Assembly: GCA_030280995.1 (NCBI GenBank) | Contig: JASXTE010000011.1 | Span: 23,243,817-23,307,816, forward strand | Length of the DNA stretch: 64,000 nt | Direction: 5' to 3' | Source: Hemileia vastatrix | Lineage: Eukaryota; Basidiomycota; Pucciniomycetes; Pucciniales; Zaghouaniaceae | Shown: positions 24,000 through 35,696 of the stretch, piece after piece | How positions within the stretch are numbered: position 1 is the stretch's first letter | How the letters are laid out: each line of letters opens with the position of its first letter | Program-made: the position numbers and the translations under genes | The notes under the pieces: generated by a model | Databases searched by the model: none | What the model saw: only the letters and a program-made list of their open reading frames with translations | Told to the model about the DNA's origin: nothing

Positions 24000-24600
24000 C
24001 TCAAACTACCTGAAAGAAATAGTTGCGAAAATTTTCAAAAAAAGAGTCACAAAAGTTCAACAAAAGAGCCCCAAAAGTTGAGTAAAAGTGTCCCAAAAGT
24101 ACCCAAAGTGTGGTCCAAAAGTTTTCAAAAAAGTGTCGTGAAAGTACCCTAAAACCTCCCCAAAAATTGCCAGAAAAGTGCCAAAAAGTCCAAAAACAAT
24201 TTCAAAAATTGTCCAGGAACGTTCCAAAATCACTTAATAACCCTTCAAAATGCTTTTGAAATGATTCTGAATGGTTTCCAAAGGTTTCAAGCATTTCCAA
24301 ATTGATTTAGTGAAAAATAGACCTAAAATAGCCCAAAAACACCTAGAATTCACTGAGAAAGGCTTGGAAAATATTTCTGGAAGTTTTTATTAAAATAAAA
24401 TACCAAAAAGAGGCCAAAAACACCTCAAAGTAAGTTGAAATTTCTTGGAAAACTTTTCCAAATCATTTCCAAATGATTCCAAAGTGATTTAGCAAAGAAA
24501 AAGGCCAAAAAGTGAAAATGCCTAAAATGACCAAAAAACACCAAAAAGTCAATAAATCACGAATAAAATTGATAGAGAACAAGAAAAAAATGAAAAAAAT
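24000..24600. repeat. degenerate short repeats in element A
   Basis: Many near-copies of CCAAAAGTG and AAAAGTGCC follow one another at irregular 12-25 bp spacing (24030-24200). Two longer related blocks around TTTCCAAATGATT follow (24240-24350 and 24425-24500). No coding capacity is visible. Confidence 0.6.
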
Positions 24601-25377
24601 GGGGTTGAAAGGGAAATAAGAACAGATAAATCAACATTCAAACAAAAAAGATGATAAAAAAGGAAACAAAAAATTGAGACAAGAAAAAAGACATTTCAAT
24701 TAGAAATTAAATTTAAAAAAATGACTAAGTGACTTACTTTGAGTGCTGTGAAGTGAGAAGTATCAGAACCAACAATGGATGATGGAAGTTAGAGATGAAG
24801 AGAAGATGAAATATCTTAGTGAGACAGAATCTTAAAAATGTTATGCAATTTCAAGTCAGGGAACTGAACCAAAACAAATGAAATTGAGAAACTGGGGAAT
24901 TTCATTGGCAAAAATTATTACACAAAAAACAAAATTGTAAATCAGTTAAGCTAGGCCCTATAAATGAGAAGCTTCAGCAGTGATCTCAAGTTGATGGCGG
25001 AATGAAAGTTGCATGTTATGTTAGTGAACAGTGGTAAAGATTAAGAGTAAGTGCATGATTATGGGATTGATTAAGTTCTGGTAAGTCATATACCTTGCTC
25101 ATATGAATAAGCTTTTAAGGATTAGATTAAAAGAAATCTAGGTGTTGGTGCTTTTGTACCTAGTGTTGGAATCTTTGTACCTAGTGCTGATTAATAATAA
25201 TGATTAAGGGAAGTGTTTTGATGACTTGTTTGACCCAAAAGAAGATGAGTTTGGGGAAAAATACGCTGTTGAAACACACTTGTCCAGGGCAGGTGTATTT
25301 CATTTTTTGATGGCAGGTTTGGTACCTTTTTTGTGGCATGTTTATGTGTCATATTTGGTAATTTTTGAGACCCCCTA

Positions 25378-28300
25378 ATATAATTAAAACAAGTGTTATA
25401 TTAACTTTATTATTATATAAATTTTATATACATTTAAATAGACATAGAGTATATTAAATTCTATAAAAAATTGGTGCATTATTATGTATTTAGTTTTTAT
25501 AAATTAATAATTTATTAATTAAAAATTTGTATTATAATTATAAGTAATAAATTTACCTTATAATGTAATTAATTAATTAATTAATTATATATATTATTAA
25601 AAAAATTCATATCTTACAACCAATAATTATTGGGTTCTTTTTTGACTCACAATTGTGTCATCAAAGTAATTAAACAAGTGAAACACTTTATTTAATAAAA
25701 TATAAAATTAGTGATTCCATTTAAATATTTACTTGTTTAATTTAAAATGAATATTATACTACTACAATTAGTTTAACTTAATTAATTAGTTATGTATTAT
25801 ACTTCATTAACTAATTACATTATTTCTTTGTATCAAAATTTTATAATCTTTATGTTTCACTTAAACTGATTATTTTAAATAATGATGTATCCTGTTTTGA
25901 AATAAACATAGGTAAATTATTCTGTTTTATACCATTTTAGTGTCCAACTTTATATTATTACATTTTTTTAGCGTTTGATGGGTGGATACATTGGGTTTTA
26001 TTTCTGTTTTAGGAAATTGTTTCATGGCAGTCTTATATTCCTTGCTACACTTATCTTTCTTTTGTTTTATGCTCTTTTACCCCTGTAACTAAATATGAGT
26101 AATGTTTCAGAGGGCCTTTCTTGACTATATAAAGGCCTTGGTACCTCCCTTGTAGTCCAAATTACTTACATTAATTTACAATTTTAAACAACAACTATTG
26201 TTAAAATTTTTTTAAATTTTCTATACATTTTATTGCAGTACTTATTCCTTTTATAATTTAAGAAATATATATATATAGATAAGGTTACTTTAAGAGAAGT
26301 TCAATGATAGTATTTTTTTAATAGCAGAGAGATTTATTACTTACCTATTACATTTTGATATAAATCCCCCAGAGTTATTTGTTGTCATAGTCATTATTAT
26401 TTTTTAATTGTCCCTTTCCTCTTTTCTTTTCTATTTCCAAATTCTCCTTCTTCTTACTTTTCTTCTTCCCTTTTGCTTCCTCTTCTAGACAACCAGCTTT
26501 CAAAAATCATATGAGATATAAGAGTTGAAATATATTTCAATATCCAAAAATTATTTTTCATGGTAGTTGTTCTGGGTAAGATAAATTTTAGTCTTCAACT
26601 AAAGTAGAACAAAGTCCTTCCAGAGGTTCGATTGATGGTGCTACATAATTCAAATTAAGTACTTAAAAAAATTTAATCAAAGATATTTACAATAAAATTT
26701 TATTCTCTTATTAGAACCCTAACATAAAAATTTACTAATCTGTTATTAAATCTATTATTGAAATTTTAATTGTAAATATTTTGTAAAAAACTTTCACCAG
26801 TATTTCAAGAAAAAAGTAAATTATAATTAAAATGAAGAATTTAGCTAATAATTTAATGTATATGAAATTATTAATTCTTTTCAATATTAAAATTTATGTG
26901 GTTCATATTTTTGATATCCCAGAAATATTTTTTAATAAATATATCATTCTTCCCCATATCAAAGTTCCTTTGAAGAATTTAAAATCTTTTAAGTGTATGA
27001 AAGAATTATTTTGAACAATGTTGATTAAAATATTAAAAAATTATTCATTTTAAAAATAAATAATTTTTTATTCAAAAAAACATAAAAAAAAGGATGATTT
27101 TCCATGAGCTTTATAAGTACTTATGTTTTTGTCATTTATTTACCCCTGTATAAATTTTTATATCCCTTATATTGCTCCCACCAGGCCCAACTTGGGGCTG
27201 AAAAAAAGGTTGAAATGTTTCTAACTTAGTTGCATTGACAATTTTTGAATTTCATAAAAAAATTAAATTCCCTGAGAACAGCGTCCAAAATTTTTATTTA
27301 CTCAAAAAATATAAAATTTCATCATATTTATGAATTTTTGTTCCTTTTTTACTTCACCTGATACTCCATAATCTTATACTTGTTTCATAACAAATTTATG
27401 AAGCACATACTCAGCTTTAATTGAAAAAGAATCATAAAGGAAAATAATTTTGGAGAAAAAGTCATTATACACTTGATTTTTAAATAAAAATACATATTTC
27501 TTTTCAAATTTATGTCCCAAATAGAAATTGAATGCCATGTGACTTCTATCTAAATGACATAATATTTTTTCATTTTTTTACAGACCTGGTGGTGGTTTTT
27601 CTCTAGTAGAGGGAGTAAATTTTACTAGTGATGGGTCAAGTAGCTTACTTGTTGTATGAAAAACTGTGGCAGAGGCATTTTTTCAAAGCCTCAAGGTTCC
27701 TCATGGGATACAGTGGCCAACAATGAAGTTCTTTGCTATTTTTAGAATTTACAACTTTTTTTACTTGTTTTTGTTTCTATTTATACTATTTTTATGCTTG
27801 AAATGTGATTGAAGTCATGTTCTGAAAAGATGCAGCATCTTTTCTATTTTATGACCTTATTTCACTTTCTCCAGTTAAGCATGACAGATGGAACATGTGA
27901 AAAATAAATTTTTTGCCTCTAAGTAATAAAGATATAAAACTATAGGCCCATCACATTTTTTCAATTATTTTACTAAAATAATGTTTGATACATTAGACTT
28001 TCAGATGAACCACAAGCTAAAATTTTTGATGGTGAGTAAAAAATTATAAAACATGAATTTATTGTTTGAAAAAGAACCGTTCACATGCAGAAAAGAAATA
28101 GCCTCTTTTCTTTCCACTCAACTTTATTTTTTTGCACTAGGTAAAGTAGTCTAATGGACCACAAGCTTTGACAAAAACTCTTGTGGTCCAGTGGACAATT
28201 TGAACTAGAGCAACTGAAATGAAGTTAAATTAAAGAAAAGATGCAGTGTCTTTTCAGCACATGACTTCAACACAATTTGGAAAAGAAGCAGTGACTTTTA

Positions 28301-28962
28301 AGCACATGACTTTAATTACAATTCATGCATATAACCAACCAATAACAATTCAAAAATAGCAGAAAAGACTACAGAGTTGAAAAAAGTCAAAGAAAACCTA
28401 AAAAAGTTCTAAAAAATTCTAAAAAAATTTTAAAAAAATCAAAAAAACTCAAAAAAAATCAAAAAAAAACTCAAAAAAAGTCACAAAAGACAAAAAACAT
28501 TTAGTAGAAAATTGATTTTTTTGAAAAATTCTGAAAAATTCTAAAATTTTTTTAAAATTGTAAAAACTCTTAAATTTCCAAAAAAAACTCAATAAAAAAT
28601 AAATAAATTGTGAAAAATAAAATGAAACATTAGTTTTCTTTAAAAAAATAATGAAAATTTTAAAGAGACTCCAAAAATACTCAATAGAATGCAATTATTT
28701 TTCACTTTTTATTTGTTAAAATTTATGCTATTTCCCAAAAATTACTTGACTCAATTTTCAAGAAGAATTGAAAAACTCATAATCAAAATTCAGATACCTG
28801 ATACATGGTTGAAGCATTCTTCCAAGAAAAAAATAAATAAATAAATAAAACAACAGAGGCAACTAGAGTAATAATGAGGTTACTTTAGGGGTTGTCTGAG
28901 GGACAAAAAACAACTTGCCTACCTGTTGTCTTTTTTTCAATCTGTGTGACCCAAATGTTATG
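25378..28962. other. AT-rich stretch without recognisable genes
   Basis: I see no supported gene in these 3.6 kb. Contents are (AATT)n at about 25568-25587, a TATA-like TATATAAAGG at about 26126, a perfect palindrome AAAAGATGC/GCATCTTTT at 27825-27843, and a diverged inverted copy of that region at about 28225-28300. Long A-runs follow to 28860. Some of it may be the far part of the Y 3' LTR or unidentified element relics. Confidence 0.6.
26120..26150 (+). promoter_or_regulatory. TATA-box-like sequence
   Basis: TATATAAAGGCC lies in otherwise non-repetitive AT-rich sequence, followed at the usual spacing by a pyrimidine-rich start-like region. No ORF follows, so it could be a relic LTR promoter or chance. 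Confidence 0.2.
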
Positions 28963-29642
28963 GATATTGATCCACCAAACACACAAGGTAGTAATGGGAG
29001 AAAAAATCTCTCTGATAAGGAATACCAGAGGTTTATGAGAAAATTTCTGTGTCTATGATGTGGGAATAGTGGTAATTTGGCAAGAGAGTGTAGAGGGAAA
29101 ATAAGGGTTAGTGAAGTGGAGGATAGTGCAGGAAAGGCACAGGAAAATCACAGAGATCAGGAGTGAAGGCTTTTCTCTCCTTAATTGGATTATAGGGAAA
29201 GGATGAGGTAGATTTAGTTGAACAATTATCAGCATGTAAGCCAATTGAAGTAAATGATAATCATACTATACTGAAATTACCTTTAATGACCCTTGATGCC
29301 ACAACAAATATATGAGCCCTGCTGGAATGTGAGGCCACAGACTGCTCTACTTCCAACAAGTTTTGACAGAGGAAGAGAGTGAAAGTGAAAAAATTGGACC
29401 ATCCCAGATGTCTAATTATTTTTGATGGATCAGCAGGTGGGGGAGGAGAAGTAAGAGAAAATATTTTTTTCAGATTCTGGTGTGATAGAAAGGAGACTCA
29501 ATGCAAGGCATATGTGACAAGCCTAAAAGAGCAGTATGACATGGTACTAGGTATGGCAAGGCTGAACCAATATAACCTGCGCATTGACTGGATTGAAAAG
29601 AGGTTTCACATGGGAAGGAAAGGGGAAAATGACCCTAAAGTA
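28963..29642 (+). pseudogene. Ty3 zinc knuckle and protease remnant
   Basis: A CCHC-like knuckle (CLCCGNSGNLARECRG, about 29048-29095) is followed by the protease region: a degenerate active site (ECEATDC in place of a D-S/T-G triad, about 29326-29345) and the flap-to-end part open at 29379-29645 with MVLGMARLNQYN. The translation has stops near 29166 and 29312. This Ty3 lineage differs from E1 and G. The missing D-T/S-G triad and the stops show it is non-functional. Confidence 0.7.
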
Positions 29643-30177
29643 TAAGCCCCCTAGCTCCTTCAGGGGTTAGCGGCCCATTCTGGCAAGTCTTCTAATGTCT
29701 TGATATCATCAGTCTAATTACCACCAGAACTAATTCTTTATCTTGATTTTAAGCAGCTGACTCATTATGGGATGTCAACAGAGAGCAGCAAGAGGACCAA
29801 GAAGGGGAGGAAGTGCCCCGAGTTGAAGATAAATTGCAACCACAAAAGGGGAAGGCAGTAGATGGAAGGGTGGATAGTGCAGATAAGGTATTTAAACCCT
29901 GTCCCCTCCAAGAAATTCTCCTGGTGTTTTTTATCATAAGTAGACATGCTGAAAGAACTAAAACTTTCTCTTGATGCTAAGTTTCAGTACTTTTAGGGGT
30001 TACAGGAGGGTAAGCAGGAGCTTGAATGCAATGAAACAGAATGGAATATATTCACCAAGATTTCAGCCAATGTCCAGTCCTCAAAGCCAGAAAAATTCTC
30101 AAGGGAATGGTCCCTGAAGCACTACAACCAAAGTAGAATATCCCTTATGGGTATATCCTAGGTAGACATGGGTATAT
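29643..30177 (+). pseudogene. post-protease linker of the same Ty3 remnant
   Basis: Scattered readable pieces of polar, lysine-rich sequence continue the element 3' of the protease with many stops. RT is not reached: element B begins at 30180. On B's far side (42556 on) I do not see RT either. Confidence 0.4.
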
Positions 30178-30486
30178 TAGGGGGTGTCAGTTCTGGCAAA
30201 TCCACACTTACAAATCCGCACTTAAATTTGACCAAATCCGCACTTAAATAAGTGTGGATTTCCAAAACACACTAGCCCCAATACTGGTGGATTTCAAAAT
30301 GAAATAAGTCACTTATTTCACTCAAATCCGCACTTTCTCAACCAAAAGTGCTGATTTCACCATCAAGTCCCATTTCACTGATTTGTCAGCATCATCCCAT
30401 TCATACGCAGCACTCCACAGAATAACACTTCATAACTCAAAACATCATACATCATTTACATTTTCATATCATATCATATAAGAGTC

Positions 30487-31110
30487 ATGCCTTCCTCACT
30501 TTCAAATTGTGATAAATTACATAAAGCAATGACTTTCATGGCTCTTGAACTGCTCTTGGACTCAGATTGTGATTCTGATTCTGATCTAGAAGAAGATTTT
30601 GTCTTTTTATCAAAAATGGCCACAAAACGTTAACTTCTTCCCAGAAAGCCTCAAGTACTTCATACCCCCAAGTACACCATCCAAACACTTCTTAATTATC
30701 TACACCCAGTTTTAGGCAGCTGTTCAGGACTTCTCAGGAATGCTTCCTTAACTTGCTTGAGCTTATTCAGGATCATCCCATATTTCACAATAATTCTCAA
30801 AAAGAACAATGACATCCTTCAATTCAATTGGCCATCACACTATGTCATTTGGGTTCAAATGGTAATGGAGCTGCTTTGAGACATTTAGAAAATGTCTTTG
30901 ATTTAGGGTATGGTTCAGTTAACACTTATACCAAACAATGTATCACTGCCATCAACTCCTTGTAATCTCAACCTCTCACCTGGCCAAAAAAAGAAGAGCA
31001 ACTTGAATCATCTCAGGTTATGCAAGCAGAGGGCTTCCCAGGATGTATTGGTTTTGTTGATGGTACTGCTATTCCTTTGAGCCAGAAACCTGCTCAAGTT
31101 GGAAACAATT
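30487..31110 (+). pseudogene. HARBI1-like transposase, N-terminal part, element B
   Basis: The ATG at 30487 opens an acidic, serine-rich start. A stop at 30634-30636 interrupts it, and the frame continues through the helical N-terminal region and FDLGYGSVNTYTKQC (30896-30940) to GFVDGTAIPLSQKP (31050-31090). That last motif holds the first catalytic aspartate of the DDE nuclease (DDE_Tnp_4 type). The rest of the domain is missing: after about 31110 the sequence changes to the hairpin cassette. The N-terminal part aligns with element C (48698 leftwards). Without the second D and the E it cannot be active. Confidence 0.8.
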
Positions 31111-31149
31111 ACTTTCACATTCTCATCAAAAATTTTCACCAAAATATTT

Positions 31150-31325
31150 ACAAGTCAAAAAATTCTATATCTGTTTTAAAAAATTTGCAATACTCTCCCC
31201 TGCATTTTATTGAAGCAAGGGGTGGATATCACCAAAATTTTTCTAAGTCATCAATTTCACATGTCAGATTTGAAAATTTGGCAATACCCCCCCCCTGCAT
31301 TTTATTGATATAAGTGGTGGAAGTC
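31150..31325 (+). repeat. paired hairpin motif of the Harbinger cassette, copy in B
   Basis: Two units at about 31194-31225 and 31284-31320 each have a C-run, the core CCCCTGCATTTTATTGA, then a purine arm (AAGGGGTGG in the first, TAAGTGGTGG in the second). They align with 23341-23510 and 46548-46715. Confidence 0.65.
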
Positions 31326-31620
31326 ATCTAAATTTAATATAATTACATAAATTATTAAATAAATATCTAATAAATATCAATTTCCCTAGTTTAAAGTAAT
31401 GATATTCCCTCAAGCCAAAATGCAGATCAAATCTAGAAACAAAAGTTTGGGACTTTCCACAGGTATAGGCTAGAGGAGCCCCATGAAACAAATAAATGTT
31501 ATCATGATTACCTTTTATACAAAACAAGGTCATTGTCCCATTACTTTAGTTGAGGAAATTGATACATAAAAAATATTTATTAAAAATTTACAAAAAAATA
31601 TAAAATTTTCGATGACAACT

Positions 31621-31963
31621 CTAATCCCCATACTTTTTGGATCTAAATAAAGTTTTTTTAAATTGGTTAACTTTACCTTCGTTCATTACCTTATTGATTC
31701 TTTGAATCAACTTATGACTGATTTGAAACGAGCAACCAAAATGTGTTAAATCTTGACAGAATTCCAAACCAGGAGGAGCTTTGGTTGTTTGATGATTATC
31801 CTTAGAAGAATTCCAAATAGTTTTGATGATACCATTTCCCAAACCAAAATCAATGATGCACTGGTGGTCTGGAAAATATAAACCATGTCATTTGATTTTA
31901 GCTGGAGATGGTATTGGTTGGCCAGAAATCGGTTTAATATATGAGAATATACCAAAAGTAAGA
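31621..31963 (-). pseudogene. 3' half of a split small gene in element B
   Basis: Minus-strand coding sequence ends at a stop at 31621. Going upstream it is open to one TGA at 31888-31890, then open again to the E1 target site (31964-31968). The last ~73 residues contain a PPGLEFCQDLTHFGCSF core and a lysine-rich tail. The frame is the same as in 40824-41063 once E1 and one AAATT copy are removed. A diverged homologue in element A (23770-23990) argues that it was a real gene. I do not recognise a family. Confidence 0.6.
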
Positions 31964-31968
31964 AAATT

Positions 31969-33143
31969 TTTCAGCCTAAATATCCTTAGGACTGAGTATT
32001 TCTTATGCTTAAAATAATATAACCTTAACTAGATTAAGCTTATATCTTAAAAATAAGGTTAAAATAATAATATATATTATTTTATTATATATATATAATT
32101 ATTATTCTATTATATAATTTATAATAGTTTAAATAGCTTATCCATGGCCTAATAATACTTATTAAGGTGTTAATGGAGTCATAATATACTTATCTTAAGT
32201 GATATGAAGTAATTATTGACATACATAAGCTTATATGTATACATAAATCTCATATTCAGTGAAATATGCAGTATATTATGTATATTTAGGTATATAAGTG
32301 GGTTTTAGCCCCTTAATAGCCTATAACCTTTGTTTTTCTGCTTATTTTAGGTCATATGGACGAAATCAGTGGACTCACAATGCCTACAGAAGCATAGACA
32401 CCTATATCAGGCGCATACACCCAGTTTGGACAACTAAAATTACTTCCTTGGATGGTTATTCACGGATTTATGGGTTGGAAGGATGTTTCTGGGTTAATGT
32501 GGATGCTTGGGGATGTTATTGGGGGCTTGGACATTTTATTTGTTTCCTTTATATGCTTTTAGTTTCATTAAATCTCTTTTTGATCATTTATTTTACCTGT
32601 TTCTTTATGGTATCTGCTTTTATCTGGGTTTTCTATTTATGGTATGACTCTGTGTTATTATTAATAGTGATGGAGGGTCCTTACTGGAGGTCTGGGTGTT
32701 GAAACTGCTTGAAGTGGACGCCATGGGGAGGTGATGGGCCCTCACAGTGCTGTAATTGCCGGGGATAGCAGTGACATCATCTGGATTGAAGGTCTGTGCA
32801 CTCCAGTGGATTTGGGTATAAGTAAGGGGGGATTTTGACGGTTTATTATCATCATTCAATTACTACACTTCAAACAAACACTACAATACAATTATTAGTA
32901 TTCAGAAATATATTATAAAGCCCTTATAAATTGATATTATCTTTATAAAAGCTATAACTATATTTTATTCTTCTATTTTCCACCACTAGCACGCATTTAA
33001 ATCCAAGTATAGTGAGTTTTATTTGAGTATAACTATTCTATTAGTCTTACCCTGAGGTTTAATCACTAAATCATTTATTAATAAGTAGTAGGACCATAAA
33101 ATAACACTATTATATCATACTTATATACTAGACTATACTGACA
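31969..33143 (+). repeat. 5' LTR of E1
   Basis: The 1175-bp LTR begins TTTCAG (the right LTR has TGTCAG, so one terminal base has changed) and ends CTGACA. An intron-acceptor-like CTTATTTTAG occurs at about 32342-32351. Two AT-rich frames of a hydrophobic ORF overlap in 32298-32702; the frame matching E2's LTR ORF has a TAG near 32393. Confidence 0.95.
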
Positions 33144-33653
33144 ATTGGGGGTCTTTCCTTATATTTTACTTATTATTTAGTATAAGCCTTGGGACATGAT
33201 TTTTACCTTAGTACAGCTCAAAATTAACCAAATATTTGGGTCTGCTGCATATTAGTGGGTCATCATAACTCATTTATTGCGGAAAAGAACCATTATAATA
33301 ATTGTACTAATTTTTATCATAAAAATTAGGTATTTACAGTAGTAACTGTACCCAATATAAACCCAATTTCACTTGGTATTTGGACACCAATATAACACCC
33401 AATTAAATTGGTATTTGGCTAAATCTTGGTAAGATAATTATTCACCCTTATAGAGAACTAGTTAAACTTATTATTATATTTTTAACAGATTTTTTCGAAT
33501 TTTTCTTACATTTTATTTAAATAAATAAAGATATAAATTCAGGGTAAGCTCCATTGCTTTTTTATTAGTAATATAATTGCTAATATCTTTTGTCTACTCA
33601 TTCCATAGAGTTTTTTCCTTTTGTAGACGTAAAATATTGTCATTCTGAACAAT
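33144..33653 (+). promoter_or_regulatory. E1 leader and primer-binding site
   Basis: After the LTR end and the two bases AT, TGGGGGTCTTTCC (33146-33158) is the candidate primer-binding site, complementary to a tRNA 3' end with CCA. It is conserved exactly in E2. The remaining ~500 bp is AT-rich with no ORF and probably carries packaging and translation signals. Confidence 0.6.
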
Positions 33654-35696
33654 ATGAGTGCTCCCCAGGATAGTGTAAGTGAACATCCTGCTTATAATAC
33701 CAGGTCTAAAGCTAACAAAAACTTTCCAGGACATCACCATGGAGGGACAACAGTACCCCCAGCCAGAAAGCATGAGTATAGAGGAAAAGGACGCCCTCTT
33801 AAAAAAGATAACTATCAAAAAGACATCTCCTCCTCTTCAGGATCAACTTTCCCACATGGCCAAACAGGTTCTGAAGTTGGAGGAATCAAAATCTCTCATG
33901 TTCAAAGAAGTAGAGCAGTTGCAAAACAATTGCAAGGTAGGGTTTCAGCAGATGAATCAGGCAATGGCAGAATTAAAGGGAGGCCAGCCCAGTCAATCAA
34001 ATCAGCAACCCCCTACCCAAGGAGGGTCCACTCACTCCCAGGAGAAAATCCTGGTAGACAAATGGAAATGGGACTGGTTTCACCAATAGTGGACAAGCCA
34101 CAGTTGCAACAGGGATCCACCCCCTCATCTGACTTCCTCAGCTCACCCTTACAAGGGAAAAAAGCGCCAAAAATCAGGACTGGCAACCATCCCTTGGTAA
34201 GTAACTTACCCTCTCAGATTAGACATAATACTGATAATTACAATATAGGTAATTCTATTGATGTTAAATCTGTACAAAAAATAGAGGAGGATTTAAGAAA
34301 TTTAGGTTTTAGAGTAGATACACCTGACTTGTCTTTTGTCCATAATAACAGTACTATATACAATGATAATACAGTTAATCCTCAGTTGCAACCACCTACT
34401 AGTGAGATGAGAAGTTCACAGGAGAGTGAGAGAATTGAAAAGGAGGACATGGAATATTTTAACAATAATCCAACTGTCCATAGAATTGTTTCAGCATTGT
34501 GGAATAGAATGACTGATTGTGAGGAACAGACAGTTAAACTCACTAGTGATACAATTTCATCCTTGACATTGAACATTTCTCAATTAGCAACACGTAATAA
34601 AGAATTAGAGAAAGAACATTTGTCTCTAACTCTTAAATATGATTCATTGAGTAATAAATATAATGAGATTTCAAACAAATATTGTGAGTTAGAAAAATTA
34701 TTTGAAACACATTTATTAAAAACTGAATCAAGAACAAAGTTATCTTTTGCCCAGACAAATCAAAGTGTCTCTGAGTTGCTACAAAGATTAACTAAAGTTG
34801 AGATTGAAACAGCCAATCTACTGATAAACCAGGATAATTATAAGTATACTCAATATAATAATAATCCTTTCATTGGCAAAAGTGAATCTCATTCCTTCCC
34901 TGTACAACCACAATTAAAACCATCTGGTGGTAGTGTCAAATCTGAAAATGTAAGTCACAAATCCGTGCAGGAAGAAATACAAGACCATTTATCAAAAGTG
35001 AATGAGTTGTTGAATTTACCTAAGATTAGTGAGATAAAATCCAATCAGAAGAACTGGCCTAAGATAGATCAGTACCCAACTTATGATGGGGAAGCAAGCT
35101 CTGATTGGCAACATTTTATTCAAAGAATTGACAACTTGAAATTCTCATATAAGTTACCAGATGAAGAGATAACATCAAAATTAATTTCTTTATTTAAGGA
35201 TGTTGCTTTATTATGGTTTGAAGCTGTCTTAAGTGAGGGTAGAGACTACTCTTGGGCTGAATGGAAACAACTTATTGAAAAACAATTTGGAGGTTCTAAA
35301 TTCAGGCTTACTCAGCAGAGACTGTATGAGAAGACTAGGTATAATCCGTTGAATGGTGACAAACCTATGGTATTTTTAATGAATTTAAACAAAATATTAA
35401 AAGCCATTGAGCCTCATATGGATTTTAACTTATGGAAAGATAAGATAATATACACATTACCTATATCTGTCAGAGACATTGTTGTAGCTAGAACATTAAA
35501 TGTTACTGAATATTCTGACTTTATTAATATTTGCAATGAAATATTATTAAACCATAAGTATGAATCAAGGTATTCCACTTATAAGCAAAATGTTGAACCT
35601 GTAAAAACTCAGAATTCAAAAACACTTCAGGAGAAGCAGAAAAAACCTACTGCACCTGTAGTACCTAAAAATTATGAAACAAATACTTGTTATTAG
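33654..35696 (+). pseudogene. gag of E1
   Basis: This is the gag portion of a gag-pol frame that would run on to 39522. From the ATG at 33654: a basic, proline-rich N-terminus with YNTRSK (residues ~14-19), a region overlapped by another conserved frame (33712-34089), a coiled coil (residues ~270-400), and the capsid-like gag core with SDWQHFIQRIDNL (residues ~483-495) and WFEAVL. It ends at TAG 35694-35696, between the two cysteines of the zinc knuckle, where E2 has an asparagine codon. The same frame then continues as the knuckle and protease. The TAG could be damage or read through; the second in-frame TAG at 36471 favours damage. Confidence 0.85.
33679..34089 (+). other. conserved out-of-frame ORF overlapping E1 gag start
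   Basis: In the +1 frame, 137 codons are open. From an internal ATG (33739) they encode a lysine/glutamate-rich helical protein with SIEEKD, LLKKITIKK and QVLKLEESKSLM motifs, ending at TAG 34087-34089. E2's equivalent frame agrees at most positions over the central 60 residues. The gag-frame translations of the same DNA differ at noticeably more residues. Confidence 0.5.

Larger units (their letters stand above)
21193..25375. mobile_element. Harbinger-like DNA transposon A, non-autonomous
   Basis: The ends are GGGGGCTAAAA at the left and TTTTTGAGACCCCC at the right, with TA on each outer side. This GGGGG/TA end design is shared with elements B, C and the two MITEs. A holds a broken Myb/SANT-like gene on plus, an unrecognised minus ORF, and the intergenic cassette (hairpin pair plus minus-gene remnant) seen in B. 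No transposase is recognisable, so it would depend on a partner. Confidence 0.7.

Noticed and set aside
26832..27014. 60-codon plus-strand ORF
   Set aside because: AT-rich, no recognisable motif, no supporting context.
32298..32702. 134-codon ORF in the E1 LTRs as a separate protein
   Set aside because: It uses a different frame from the one conserved in E2 and the solo LTR; identity between the two E1 LTRs reflects recent insertion only.
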